DNA of 64,000 nucleotides from Burkholderiales bacterium (GCA_030684405.1 JAUXYA010000015.1:169603-233602), one strand, 5' to 3'; positions 18,033 to 26,979 are shown, counted from the stretch's first letter. Notes: a model not told the origin generated them from the sequence alone. Numbers and translations: made by a program.

Positions 18033-18041
18033 GGATATTTT

Positions 18042-19589
18042 ATGAACGGCGCAGAAAGCCTCGTGCGCACGCTGTTGAACGGCGACGTCAATGTCTGTTT
18101 CGCCAATCCCGGCACTTCAGAAATGCATTTCGTCTCTGCGCTCGATCGCGTCGAAGGCGTGCGCTGCATTCTCGGCCTGTTCGAAGGCGTGGTCACCGGC
18201 GCAGCCGACGGTTATTACCGCATGGCGGGCAAACCCGCAGCGACGCTGTTGCATCTCGGGCCGGGACTCGGCAACGGTCTCGCCAACCTGCACAACGCCA
18301 AGAAGGCGCGCTCGGGCATGGTCAACATTGTTGGCGAACACGCGAGTTATCACATCAAGCACGATGCGCCGCTGACCGCTGACATCGAAGGTGTTGCGCG
18401 GCCGATGTCGGACTGGGTGTTGACCTCGCGTTCGGCGCAGGACGTCGCCGCCGATGGCGCGAAGGCCATTGAGGCCGCACGCACCGCACCGGGACAGATC
18501 GCCACGCTGATCCTGCCCGCGGACACCGCCTGGAGTGAAGCCGGCGGCCCGGCCACCGTCAACGCGCCGGCACCGCGGACACGCGTGGAGAGAAGTGCGA
18601 TCGATGCCGGTGCCCGCGCGCTGCGATCAGGCAGACCCGCGGCGATCCTGCTCGGCGGCGCCGCGCTGCGCGGCAAGGCGCTGGAACACGCCGCGAGCAT
18701 CGCCGCGAAATGCGGCTGCCAGCTGCTCTGCGAATACAACAATGCGCGCATGGAGCGCGGCGTGGGGCGGGCGGTGGTGAAGCAACTGCCCTTTGTGGTC
18801 GATGCCGCACTGGCGATGCTGAAGGATGTGCAGGAACTGGTGCTGGTCGGCGCCAAGTCTCCGGTGTCCTTCTTCGCCTATCCCGGCAAGCCCAGCGTGC
18901 TGGTGCCCGAAGGCTGCACGGTTACGAAGGTTGCAGGTGCCGAAGCCGATCTCGAACAGGCGCTGGAAGCGCTGGCCGATGCCCTCGGCGCGCGCAATAC
19001 TGCGCCGCTGCTTAATCAGCGCGCATACGACGGTGCGCTGCCCACCGGCGCAATCACGCTCGATGGCCTCGGCGCGTTGTTCAATACGCTGATCCCGGAC
19101 AACGCCGTGGTCATTGACGAAGCCGTCACCAGCGGCCGTGCCTTCACTGGTGCGACGCTGGGCGCGCGGCCGCATGACTGGCTGAACATCATGGGCGGCT
19201 CGATCGGCTGGGGGCTGGCCGCGGCGATGGGGGCGGCGATTGCGGCACCCGACCGCAAGGTCATCGCCTTCGAAGGCGACGGCAGCGCGCAGTACACGCT
19301 GCAGGCGCTGTGGACGATGGCGCGCGAAAACCTCGACGTGACGGTGGTGATTTTCGCCAACCGCGCCTACAAGATCCTGCTGGGTGAGCTGACCAATGTC
19401 GGCGCTGCCGCGCCCGGCGCCAATGCGCGTTCGATGCTGACGCTGGACCGGCCGGACCTCGACTGGGTCGCGCTGGCGAAGGGTTATGGCGTGGAGGCGG
19501 GACGGGCGGCGACGCTGGATGAACTGGCGGTGCAGTTCAGGCGGGGGCTGGCGGTGCCGGGGCCGTATCTGGTCGAAGTGGTGATGTAA
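18042..19589 (+). CDS. ThDP-dependent enzyme, acetolactate synthase/benzoylformate decarboxylase-like
   Basis: 515-residue thiamine-diphosphate enzyme with the three domains of the POX/ALS family. The Pyr domain has the cofactor-activating Glu in LGLFEGVVTGAADGYYRM, the central domain covers about 185-320, and the PP domain holds GDGSAQYTLQALWTM and the following ANRAYKIL. Such proteins are often labelled acetolactate synthase large subunit but lack an ilvH partner here and may act on other 2-keto acids. It stands alone between two toxin-antitoxin modules. Confidence 0.85.
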   Translation: MNGAESLVRTLLNGDVNVCFANPGTSEMHFVSALDRVEGVRCILGLFEGVVTGAADGYYRMAGKPAATLLHLGPGLGNGLANLHNAKKARSGMVNIVGEHASYHIKHDAPLTADIEGVARPMSDWVLTSRSAQDVAADGAKAIEAARTAPGQIATLILPADTAWSEAGGPATVNAPAPRTRVERSAIDAGARALRSGRPAAILLGGAALRGKALEHAASIAAKCGCQLLCEYNNARMERGVGRAVVKQLPFVVDAALAMLKDVQELVLVGAKSPVSFFAYPGKPSVLVPEGCTVTKVAGAEADLEQALEALADALGARNTAPLLNQRAYDGALPTGAITLDGLGALFNTLIPDNAVVIDEAVTSGRAFTGATLGARPHDWLNIMGGSIGWGLAAAMGAAIAAPDRKVIAFEGDGSAQYTLQALWTMARENLDVTVVIFANRAYKILLGELTNVGAAAPGANARSMLTLDRPDLDWVALAKGYGVEAGRAATLDELAVQFRRGLAVPGPYLVEVVM

Positions 19590-19660
19590 CGGCCGGTTTT
19601 CGTGGCCCACAAGGCGCGCAGCGCATTACGGGAAGCCGGCTTCGCTCTCGCTACGCCCGT

Positions 19661-19954
19661 TCATGCCGCCGTCAGTTTTACTTTGCCGACACTGCCGAGC
19701 TTGACGCGCTGCCGGGCGTGCCAGAGATCGTGGTTGTACTGCAGTGCCAGCCAGCTCTCGGGCGAACGGCCCAGGGCCTTGGACAGGCGCAGCGCCATTT
19801 CGGGGCTGATGCCGCTGTTGCCGGTGAGTATGCGGTTCAGCGTCGAAGCCGCCACGCCCAGCTTCGCCGCCAGTTCGCGGCCACTGAGGTTGTTGGGCTC
19901 GAGATAAACCCCGGTGATGAATTCCCCGGGATGGGGCGGGTTGTGCATGCTCAT
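19661..19954 (-). CDS. higA: HigA-type antitoxin (module 2)
   Basis: 97-residue antitoxin: NPPHPGEFITGVYLEPNNLS, then HTH (GRELAAKLGVAASTLNRILTGNSGISPEMALRLSKAL). The start ATG overlaps the toxin stop (ATGA), so translation is coupled. Sequence differs clearly from module 1, so the two are not a recent duplication. Confidence 0.92.
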   Translation of the reverse strand: MSMHNPPHPGEFITGVYLEPNNLSGRELAAKLGVAASTLNRILTGNSGISPEMALRLSKALGRSPESWLALQYNHDLWHARQRVKLGSVGKVKLTAA

Positions 19955-20232
19955 CAGTGGTAATCCTCATAGTCCAGGACGTAGGCGTGTCCGTCCCTGA
20001 ATTCAAAAGTCATCCGCCAGTTGCCGTTCACCCAGACCGACCAGCGGCCCCGTTCTTCACCCTTCAGCGCATGCAGCCGGAAACCGGGCACATCCATGTC
20101 TTCCATGGATTGGGCAGTATCCAGGGCCGCCAGCAGCATCCTCAGCCGTTTGGCATGGTGAGGCTGGATGCCTGCCGCGCTGCCGGATTCAAAGAATCTT
20201 TTCAGTCCCTTGTGCCGGAATGACTGAATCAT
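19954..20232 (-). CDS. higB: HigB-type toxin (module 2)
   Basis: RelE-fold mRNA interferase of 92 residues: MIQSFRHKGLKRFFESGSAAGI, then HAKRLRMLLAALDTA and WSVWVNGNWRMTFEF, closing with DVLDYEDYH-like VLDYEDYH. A GGAG ribosome site precedes the ATG. A perfect palindrome lies 16 to 34 bases upstream of the start codon. Confidence 0.93.
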   Translation of the reverse strand: MIQSFRHKGLKRFFESGSAAGIQPHHAKRLRMLLAALDTAQSMEDMDVPGFRLHALKGEERGRWSVWVNGNWRMTFEFRDGHAYVLDYEDYH

Positions 20233-20247
20233 GAGGAGATTGTACCG

Positions 20248-20266
20248 TGTTGCGCATCACGCAACA
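20248..20266. promoter_or_regulatory. Palindromic operator upstream of higBA module 2
   Basis: TGTTGCGCATCACGCAACA has perfect 7-base arms around CATCA. Position just upstream of higB fits autorepression by the HigA-HigB complex. Confidence 0.6.
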
Positions 20267-20369
20267 ATGGCTGCGCAGGGCAGTCTACTCCGGCACCCAT
20301 GTTTCGGTGGTGTGGTTGCCGGTCCATCTGCCGCGAAATTGACGGTTGTTACCGGGAGGCATAAACTGC

Positions 20370-20389
20370 GTAATTACTGATGTAATAAC
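20370..20389. promoter_or_regulatory. Candidate operator of the AbrB-like/Doc pair
   Basis: GTAATTAC and GTAATAAC form an inverted repeat with one mismatch around TGAT, ending 16 bases before the antitoxin ATG. This is the usual place for autorepressor binding. Confidence 0.4.
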
Positions 20390-20405
20390 GCCTCGGAGGT
20401 GCAGC

Positions 20406-20630
20406 ATGCTCAAGGTAAAAGTGACCGCGATCGGTAATTCGATGGGCATCGTGCTGCCCAAGGAGGCGCTGGCGAAGCTGCGCGCCGAAAAGGGTGACGT
20501 GCTTTATTTGGTCGAGACTCCCGAGGGCCTGACGCTGACACCCTACCAGCAGGACTTCGAGGCGCAGATGGACGCGGCCGGAAAAGTCATGAAGAAGTAC
20601 CGCAACGCGCTGCGGGAACTGGCGAAATAA
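20406..20630 (+). CDS. AbrB/MazE-type antitoxin
   Basis: 74-residue swapped-hairpin DNA-binding antitoxin: MLKVKVTAIGNSMGIVLPKEALAKLRAEKGDVLYLVETPEGLTL is the AbrB fold. The C-terminal 25 residues would embrace the toxin. CGGAGG sets the start at 20406. The Doc toxin gene follows after 13 bases. Confidence 0.88.
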   Translation: MLKVKVTAIGNSMGIVLPKEALAKLRAEKGDVLYLVETPEGLTLTPYQQDFEAQMDAAGKVMKKYRNALRELAK

Positions 20631-20643
20631 GCCGGCCCGTCGC

Positions 20644-21057
20644 GTGACCCGGAAAGTCGGCGCCAGGGGCCAAACCCGGTGGCTGTTGCCGGAAGTCGTT
20701 ACAGCCATCCACCAGATGCTGATCGCCGAACACGGCGGACTTCCGGGTATCCGTGACCAGGGGCTGCTCGATTCGGCACTGGCGCGTCCGCGGCAGCAGG
20801 CGGCCTACGGCAAGAAGAATTCCGTTTTTCAGCTGGCAGCGGCCTACAGCTATGGCCTCGCCCGTAACCATCCCTTCGTCGATGGCAACAAGCGGATTGC
20901 GCTGACCGTTGCCGCGGTGTTTCTTGAGATCAACGGATATTCCCTCAATGCGTCGGAAGCGGAGGCCGTGATCATTTACCAGCAGTTGGCGGATGGCAGG
21001 CTGACGGAAGAAGCGTTGGCGCGGTGGTTGCGCGAATCTTCAGTTTTGAATTCTTAA
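20644..21057 (+). CDS. doc: Doc-type death-on-curing toxin
   Basis: Fic-fold kinase toxin. In the Doc family it phosphorylates EF-Tu and stops translation. The active-site loop HPFVDGNKRIAL (H76, D80, K83) is complete. The N-terminal WLLPEVVTAIHQMLIAEHGGLPGIRDQGLLDSALARP is also typical. At 137 residues it is near normal length. The GTG start lies inside CGTCGCGTG and a shorter start is possible. Doc is usually paired with a Phd antitoxin, while here the partner is AbrB-like. Confidence 0.9.
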   Translation: MTRKVGARGQTRWLLPEVVTAIHQMLIAEHGGLPGIRDQGLLDSALARPRQQAAYGKKNSVFQLAAAYSYGLARNHPFVDGNKRIALTVAAVFLEINGYSLNASEAEAVIIYQQLADGRLTEEALARWLRESSVLNS

Positions 21058-21066
21058 CGTTAGCGC

Positions 21067-21696
21067 TCACCGTTGATACTCGCGCTCAAGACTCCGTAGT
21101 CGACCTCGCAAAGCGTTCAATGCTCGCCGAGCACGCTTAGATTGCGCAACCGATCGCCACCTCACGACATCTGATTGCCATCCCAGATACTCTGCGACGT
21201 CGAGGCAGCGCAAGCAGATGGTCGGAATGCCGGCCAACTCGATCGACCAGCCTTGTGCGCCGAAGTGGATAAAGCCATTCCGGAGGTCGTTCAGATTCTT
21301 AATTGCTTTGTCGTGCTCAGAGGTGATCACAAACTGTGGTTGCGAAGACGCACGGGAAAGAACGTGCTTCTTCGACTTGGCGTAAAGCTCCAAGAAGTAA
21401 TCGAGGCCGAGCTTTTGTGGCCACGGACTGCCCGACTGGTAGGCCTTCAGCCAGTCGTCTGCGTGAGAAGATTTCAGAGTGAGAAGACCATTGCCGAAGG
21501 AAAGCGCGAGCACGAACATCCCCTGCGTCGCCGAATGCACCGCAATCAACAACCACTTCCATTCAGCGATCTCCCCTTCCACGAGACGTGCCGTTTCAGC
21601 GGCCTTCCGTAGCGAGTCCGCAGCATCGGCGTATTCATCAGTCCGGAGCCACCGGCGTTTCCTTGGCATCGTGAGGTAACGTGTATTGAGTGACAT
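21067..21696 (-). CDS. Uncharacterised protein with possible HEPN motif
   Basis: 209-residue protein, mostly helical, not recognised by name. Residues 136-146 (NDLRNGFIHFG) contain R139-N140-x3-H144, the Rx4-6H pattern of HEPN ribonucleases, set in a helix after a charged helix (HDKAIKNL) as in that fold. An earlier helix (about 42-70) could be the first HEPN helix. Basic N- and C-terminal ends may bind nucleic acid. It converges on the Doc toxin gene, with nine bases between stops. No partner antitoxin is seen on its own strand. The HEPN reading is an inference from one motif. Confidence 0.5.
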   Translation of the reverse strand: MSLNTRYLTMPRKRRWLRTDEYADAADSLRKAAETARLVEGEIAEWKWLLIAVHSATQGMFVLALSFGNGLLTLKSSHADDWLKAYQSGSPWPQKLGLDYFLELYAKSKKHVLSRASSQPQFVITSEHDKAIKNLNDLRNGFIHFGAQGWSIELAGIPTICLRCLDVAEYLGWQSDVVRWRSVAQSKRARRALNALRGRLRSLEREYQR

Positions 21697-21810
21697 TTTT
21701 AGTTGCCAAATTTAGTTGAAATTGTAATTGCACACAGTTTTCAGGTGCTTGTCTGATACGGCCAGGTTTTATGCGTCTAAGGATGCGTCTACCCCTGCTA
21801 AACTCCGCCC

Positions 21811-23754
21811 GTGTCCGATCTCGCTTCCGTCTTCTCCGCCACCGGCGCGCTTGCGCAGGTCGTGCCCGGTTTCCGTGCCCGCACAGGGCAACTGGAGATG
21901 GCCGAGGCCATAAAAAAAGTAATTAATAATCAACAAGTTATAGTTGCAGAGGCGGGGACCGGCACGGGCAAGACCTTTGCCTATCTGGTTCCTGCCCTGC
22001 TGTCCGGCGGAAAGGTCATCATCTCCACCGGCACCAAGACACTGCAGGACCAACTATTCGGGCGTGACATTCCGGTGGTGCGTGATGCGATGCTTGTGCC
22101 GGTGACCGTGGCGCTGCTAAAGGGGCGCGCGAACTATGTATGTCATCACCATCTCGAACGCGCGAAGAACGACGGCCGGCTGCCGACGCGCGACGACGTG
22201 ATGCATCTCGCGCGCATCGAGAGCTTCGCGCGCATCTCGATCACCGGTGATCGTGCCGACTGCGCCGAGGTGCCGGAGAACGCCGGTGTGTGGCCGCTGG
22301 TGACCTCCACCCGCGACAACTGCCTCGGCTCGCAGTGTGAGCATTACGATAAATGTTTCGTCATGAAGGCGCGCAAGCAGGCGCTGGAGTCCGACGTCGT
22401 GGTGGTCAACCACCATCTGTTTTTCGCCGACGTGATGCTGCGCGAGGAAAGCGTCGCCGAGCTCCTGCCGGCCTGCAATACGGTGATTTTCGACGAGGCG
22501 CACCAGTTGCCGGAAACCGCGAGCCTGTTTTTCGGGCAGTCGGTGTCGACGACCCAGCTGCTCGACCTTGCGCGCGATGCGCGGATCGAGGGCGCGACCG
22601 TGGCCAAGGATTTTGCGGCGCTGCCGGCGGCGGCCAACGTCATGGAGAAGGCGGCGCGCGACCTGCGGCTGGCCTTCGAGGACAGCGGCGCGCGGATGCC
22701 GGCGGCATTGCTGCGCAAACGCAAGGAAATGACCGAGGCGCTGGAAGTGGCCACCGAACGCCTGACCGAGCTGGCGGAGACATTGCATCTCCAGGCCGCG
22801 CGCAGCGAAGGGCTGCAGAAATGTTTCGAGCGCGCCGACGAACTGCGCGCCCAGCTGGCCGGCTGGCGCGAGGACAAGGATGCCTCGCTGGTGCGCTGGG
22901 TGGAGGTGTTCCACCAGTCGGTGCAGTTCAACGCCACGCCGCTGTCGATAGCCGAGATTTTCAGGAAACAGGTCGAGGCGCAGGCCAAGGCCTGGGTGTT
23001 CACTTCGGCGACGCTGTCGGTCAACGGCGATTTCTCGCATTACGTGAAGGAACTCGGCATCGAGGCCGCGCAGACTGCGAGCTGGGCCAGTCCTTTCGAC
23101 TTCGAGAAACAGGGGCTGCTTTATGTGCCGCAGGGCCTGCCCGAGCCGAACACGCCGGATTACACCGCGGCGGTGGTCGATGCCGTGCTGCCGGCAGTTG
23201 GTGCGAGCCGTGGCCGAGCTTTTTTGCTGTTCACCAGCCTGCGCGCGATGCGTGAGGCGCAGGCTCTGCTGGCCGAGGCCTTCAGCAGCCGTGGCTGGGA
23301 CTATCCGTTGTTGGTGCAGGGCGAGGGTTCGCGCAGCGAACTGCTGGAGCGTTTCCGCGCGCTGGGCAACGCGGTGCTGATCGGCAGCCAGTCCTTCTGG
23401 GAAGGTGTGGATGTGCGCGGCGAGGCACTGTCACTGGTGATGATCGACAAGCTGCCCTTCGCGCCGCCGGACGATCCGGTGCTGGCCGCACGTATCGAGA
23501 AAATCAACGCCGAGGGCCGCAATGCCTTCATGGAGCACCAGCTGCCGCGGGCGGTGATTTCGCTGAAGCAGGGCGCCGGGCGGTTGATCCGCGACGAGGC
23601 CGATCGCGGTGTGCTGATGATCTGCGACCCGCGGCTGATCTCGAAATCCTACGGCAAGCGTATCTGGCGCAGCCTGCCGCCGATGACGCGGACGCGGGAT
23701 GTTGCCGATGTGGTGGCGTTTTTTGCGCAGGAGCCGGTTCCGGCACTCGCTTGA
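21811..23754 (+). CDS. DinG/YoaA-type ATP-dependent DNA helicase
   Basis: Superfamily 2 Rad3/XPD-like 5'-3' helicase, 647 residues. Walker A AEAGTGTGKT (46-55) and DEAH (228-231) are present. The four cysteines of an iron-sulfur cluster are C111, C171, C176 and C182. The C-terminal helicase motifs include SFWEGVDVRGEAL and QGAGRLIRDEADRGV. Length and layout fit YoaA more than DinG. A GTG start is used; no ATG is nearby. Role: repair of replication-blocking structures. Confidence 0.9.
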   Translation: MSDLASVFSATGALAQVVPGFRARTGQLEMAEAIKKVINNQQVIVAEAGTGTGKTFAYLVPALLSGGKVIISTGTKTLQDQLFGRDIPVVRDAMLVPVTVALLKGRANYVCHHHLERAKNDGRLPTRDDVMHLARIESFARISITGDRADCAEVPENAGVWPLVTSTRDNCLGSQCEHYDKCFVMKARKQALESDVVVVNHHLFFADVMLREESVAELLPACNTVIFDEAHQLPETASLFFGQSVSTTQLLDLARDARIEGATVAKDFAALPAAANVMEKAARDLRLAFEDSGARMPAALLRKRKEMTEALEVATERLTELAETLHLQAARSEGLQKCFERADELRAQLAGWREDKDASLVRWVEVFHQSVQFNATPLSIAEIFRKQVEAQAKAWVFTSATLSVNGDFSHYVKELGIEAAQTASWASPFDFEKQGLLYVPQGLPEPNTPDYTAAVVDAVLPAVGASRGRAFLLFTSLRAMREAQALLAEAFSSRGWDYPLLVQGEGSRSELLERFRALGNAVLIGSQSFWEGVDVRGEALSLVMIDKLPFAPPDDPVLAARIEKINAEGRNAFMEHQLPRAVISLKQGAGRLIRDEADRGVLMICDPRLISKSYGKRIWRSLPPMTRTRDVADVVAFFAQEPVPALA

Positions 23755-23762
23755 GTTCGTCA

Positions 23763-23780
23763 TGCCGGCGAACGCCGGCA
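23763..23780. repeat. Short intergenic palindrome after helicase gene
   Basis: TGCCGGCG-AA-CGCCGGCA, perfect 8-base arms, followed by TCCAG. It resembles the dispersed palindromes common in proteobacterial intergenic DNA. It lies nine bases after the helicase stop and has no T-tract. Confidence 0.55.
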
Positions 23781-23872
23781 TCCAGTGATTTTCCCGATAA
23801 GCCGGCAAGTTTTCCGAACCCCAGCGTTTTCCCCGAGGGAACTTCTTTTGGGGCGCGCGGCGATGACGGGCG

Positions 23873-25249
23873 TTATTGCGGCGGCGGGGGCAACGCCGCC
23901 GGCTTGGCGGGATCGCGGAGCAGTTTCGCGCGCACCATTTCGATGTGCCCGCGCAGTGCGTAGATATAATCCCAGTAGGTCAGCGGCACTTCGGTATGGT
24001 CGACGCCGTCCTCGATTTCGTCGAGACGTTTGAGCAAAGCGGCGGTATCGGCAGCATCCGGATTGTTGCGCAATTCCAGTTCCACGGTTTTCAGTTCGCG
24101 ATACCAGCGGAACACCTTGCGCTTGACCTTCCAGTCGTAGACCACGGGCATCAGACGAAGCACCGGGATCAGCACCGCGATCAGCGGCAGCAGCAGCACC
24201 AGCAGGCGTTCGATCAGGTTGGCGACCCAGAAGGGCATGTAACGCTGCAGGAAGGGCGGGCCGGACTGGAAGTAGCGCTGCGCATCCTCGCTGACCGCAA
24301 AATCGCCGTCGCGGATGGCCGGAAACTCGCCGCCGCGGTGGAATACGCCGGGGCCGCCGTGGATTTTTGTCGCCGCCTGCAGCAGCACAGCGACCAGCGC
24401 CGGGTGGAAATTCTCGCGTGCGACAAGGTGGGTGGTCGAGGCGACCATGCGCACGTTGGAGGAAGGGATGTCGGCGCCAAGGTCGATCATGCCGCGCGGC
24501 AGCGTGACTGCCGACAGATAATGGAACTTGCGTGCCAGCGCTTCGGCATGCGAGAGGCTCATCAGGCGGATGCCCGGCGTTTTCAGCAAATGCTGCACCA
24601 CCGGCGCATCGGGCGCGGCGACGAAAAGCGCGGCATCAAGGCGGCCGGCGATCAGTGCATCCGCAGCATCCCGGCCGGTCAGCGGCGACAGCGGCATGCC
24701 GCGTTTGAGCGCCCTGCCGGCTTCGAGCACGTGGGTGACCAGCACGCGGGTGCCACTGCCTTCGGGGCCGACGGCGATGCGTTTTCCCGACAACTGGCCG
24801 AGCAGTGTCAGCGGGTTGTCGTCGCGGTAGAAAATCCACAGCGGTTCGTAATACAGCGCAGCCAGCGAGACCAGCCCCTCGGCCTGTTCCGGCGTGGCGA
24901 CGCCGCCTTGTACTAGCGCGACATCGACACCGGATTCGGGGTCGGCGAGGCGCTGCAGGTTTTCGATGGAGCCCACCGATGGCCGCACTTCGACACGGAT
25001 CCTTTCCTTCGCCAGCAGTTCGCGGTAGCGCTCGCCGTACATGTGGTACGCGCCGGCTTCGTTGCCGGTGGAAATGACGAAGCTGCCTGGCGGCGCCGGG
25101 CGTACGAAGCGGTAGGTGATGAGGAAGGCGGCGCCGATGATCAGCGCGGCGATGAGAGTGACGATCGACAGTTCGCGGTAGGCGACGGCACCGCCGGGCA
25201 CGCGCAGACGCAGACGCAGGGATTTCTTCTTCGGGTCTTTTTCGCTCAT
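23873..25249 (-). CDS. Membrane-anchored TAXI-type solute-binding protein
   Basis: 458 residues. A transmembrane helix (about 26-47) anchors a periplasmic TAXI/NMT1-like binding domain (FVISTGNEAGAYHMYGERYRELL ... VGSIENLQRLADPESGVDVALVQGG). A second helix pair (about 345-370) follows, then a charged C-terminal cytoplasmic tail with a KRLDEIEDGVDHTEVPLTYWDYIYALRGHI stretch. Free TAXI receptors serve TRAP transporters. Here there is no TRAP permease nearby and the extra C-terminal membrane part suggests a sensor or a fused subunit. Confidence 0.8.
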   Translation of the reverse strand: MSEKDPKKKSLRLRLRVPGGAVAYRELSIVTLIAALIIGAAFLITYRFVRPAPPGSFVISTGNEAGAYHMYGERYRELLAKERIRVEVRPSVGSIENLQRLADPESGVDVALVQGGVATPEQAEGLVSLAALYYEPLWIFYRDDNPLTLLGQLSGKRIAVGPEGSGTRVLVTHVLEAGRALKRGMPLSPLTGRDAADALIAGRLDAALFVAAPDAPVVQHLLKTPGIRLMSLSHAEALARKFHYLSAVTLPRGMIDLGADIPSSNVRMVASTTHLVARENFHPALVAVLLQAATKIHGGPGVFHRGGEFPAIRDGDFAVSEDAQRYFQSGPPFLQRYMPFWVANLIERLLVLLLPLIAVLIPVLRLMPVVYDWKVKRKVFRWYRELKTVELELRNNPDAADTAALLKRLDEIEDGVDHTEVPLTYWDYIYALRGHIEMVRAKLLRDPAKPAALPPPPQ

Positions 25250-25261
25250 GGGTGGTTTTTA

Positions 25262-25642
25262 TCAGCCGGTGAACCAGCGCCACAGCAACCATGCCAGCGC
25301 AATCCACAGCAGCACGACCACTACAGCAGCAATGACATTCTGTGGTTTCGGTTTGCGTGCGTCCAGCCAGACCTGTGCCTGTGCGCGGGATTCCACCATT
25401 ACCGGCGCCGGCACCAGCTTCAGCGCGATCCAGATGCCTATCGGCAGCAGGATGGCATCGTCGATGAAACCCAGCACCGGGATGAAATCCGGAATGAGGT
25501 CAATCGGACTGAAGGCATAGGCCACCACCAGCACCACAAACAGTTTTGCGTACCAGGGTGTCTGCGGATGGCGATAGGCAAACCACAGCGCGATGATGTC
25601 GCCCTTCAGCAGTTTCGCCCAGCGCCGCAGCGTCTGAAACAT
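25262..25642 (-). CDS. YkvA/DUF1232 membrane protein
   Basis: 126-residue protein with the DUF1232 signature SPIDLIPDFIPVLGFIDDAILLPIGI and a C-terminal transmembrane helix (about 103-123, ending LLWRWFTG). Function unknown. The ATG sits two bases after the rimO stop, so the two genes are probably co-transcribed. Confidence 0.88.
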   Translation of the reverse strand: MFQTLRRWAKLLKGDIIALWFAYRHPQTPWYAKLFVVLVVAYAFSPIDLIPDFIPVLGFIDDAILLPIGIWIALKLVPAPVMVESRAQAQVWLDARKPKPQNVIAAVVVVLLWIALAWLLWRWFTG

Positions 25643-25644
25643 TC

Positions 25645-26979
25645 TTACTTGACGCTGCGCAGCCCGGTGGGCGTTCCCCACAGGTCGTGAGCGTCGGATT
25701 TGGTGATTTTGACTTCGACGAATTCGCCGGGCTGGAGTTTTGTGCCCTGACGGATGATCACACGACCGTCAATCTCGGGGGCATCGGCCGAGGAGCGCGC
25801 GACGGCGCCATTTTTGCCGACTTCATCGATCAGCACGGTCATGCTGCGGCCAACTTTTTGTTTCAGCCGTGCGGCGCTGATCTTTTCCTGCACCGCCATG
25901 AAGCGGGCGCGGCGTTCTTCCTTCACGGCTTCCGGCACGTGATCGGGCAGGGCATTGGCGGTGGCGCCTTCGACCGGCGAATAGGCAAAACAGCCGACGC
26001 GATCAAGCTGGGCTTCTTCGAGGAATCCGAGCAGGTCAGCGAACTCGCGCTCGGTCTCGCCCGGGAAACCCACGACAAAGGTGCTGCGGATGGTCAGCTC
26101 GGGGCAGGCCGAGCGCCAGGCCTGGATGCGTTTCAGCGTGCCTTCGGCATTCGCCGGTCGTTTCATCAGCTTGAGGATGCGCGGGCTGGCGTGCTGGAAG
26201 GGCACGTCGAGATAGGGCAGCAGCCCGCCTTCCGCCATCAGCGGAATGACCTCGTCGACATGCGGATAGGGATAGACGTAGTGCAGCCGCACCCACACGC
26301 CAAGGCCGGCCAGCGCCTGCGCGAGTTCGGTCATGCGGGTTTTGATCGGGCGGCCGTTCCAGAAACCGGTACGGTACTTGATGTCGACACCGTAGGCGCT
26401 GGTGTCCTGCGAGATCACCAGCAGTTCTTTCACGCCGGCCCTGACCAGATTCTGCGCTTCGGTCATCACGTCGCCGATCGGCCGGCTGACGAGGTCGCCG
26501 CGCATCGAGGGGATGATACAGAAGGTACAGCGGTGGTTGCAGCCTTCGGAAATCTTCAGATAAGCGTAGTGCCGCGGCGTCAGGCGGATGCCCTGCGGTG
26601 GCACCAGGTCGCTGTAGGGGTCGTGCGGTTTCGGCAGGTGGATGTGCACTGCTTCCATTACCGCGTCGGTTGCATGCGGGCCGGTGACGGCGAGCACTTT
26701 CGGGTGATGCTCGCGCACGATGTCGCCCTTGGCACCGAGGCAGCCGGTGACGATGACGCGGCCGTTTTCGGCCAGCGCCTCGCCGATGGCGTCGAGCGAC
26801 TCCTCAACCGCGGCATCGATGAAGCCGCAGGTGTTGACGACGACGAGGTCGGCATCCTGGTACGACGGCGCGACGAGGTAACCCTCGGCACGCAGCCGTG
26901 TCAGGATGTGCTCGGAGTCGACGGTCGCCTTGGGACAGCCAAGCGAAACGAAACCGACCTTGCGCGGGGGGGTGGACAC
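25645..26979 (-). CDS. rimO: Ribosomal protein S12 methylthiotransferase
   Basis: Adds a methylthio group to the conserved aspartate of ribosomal protein S12, using two 4Fe-4S clusters and SAM. The N-terminal MTTase domain has C15, C51 and C80. The radical-SAM motif is C147-x3-C151-x2-C154 (GCNHRCTFC). A TRAM domain closes the protein ([22 protein letters not shown]). At 444 residues it has family length. A GTG start is used. The [13 protein letters not shown] loop separates it from MiaB. Confidence 0.95.
   Translation of the reverse strand: MSTPPRKVGFVSLGCPKATVDSEHILTRLRAEGYLVAPSYQDADLVVVNTCGFIDAAVEESLDAIGEALAENGRVIVTGCLGAKGDIVREHHPKVLAVTGPHATDAVMEAVHIHLPKPHDPYSDLVPPQGIRLTPRHYAYLKISEGCNHRCTFCIIPSMRGDLVSRPIGDVMTEAQNLVRAGVKELLVISQDTSAYGVDIKYRTGFWNGRPIKTRMTELAQALAGLGVWVRLHYVYPYPHVDEVIPLMAEGGLLPYLDVPFQHASPRILKLMKRPANAEGTLKRIQAWRSACPELTIRSTFVVGFPGETEREFADLLGFLEEAQLDRVGCFAYSPVEGATANALPDHVPEAVKEERRARFMAVQEKISAARLKQKVGRSMTVLIDEVGKNGAVARSSADAPEIDGRVIIRQGTKLQPGEFVEVKITKSDAHDLWGTPTGLRSVK

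Noticed and set aside
17875..18041. TPP riboswitch ahead of the ThDP enzyme gene
   Set aside because: The conserved CUGAGA and related thi-box elements were not found, and the leader is short and AT-rich.
17279..21057. Superintegron cassette array because of several toxin-antitoxin pairs
   Set aside because: No attC-like sites between genes, no integrase, and genes lie in both directions.
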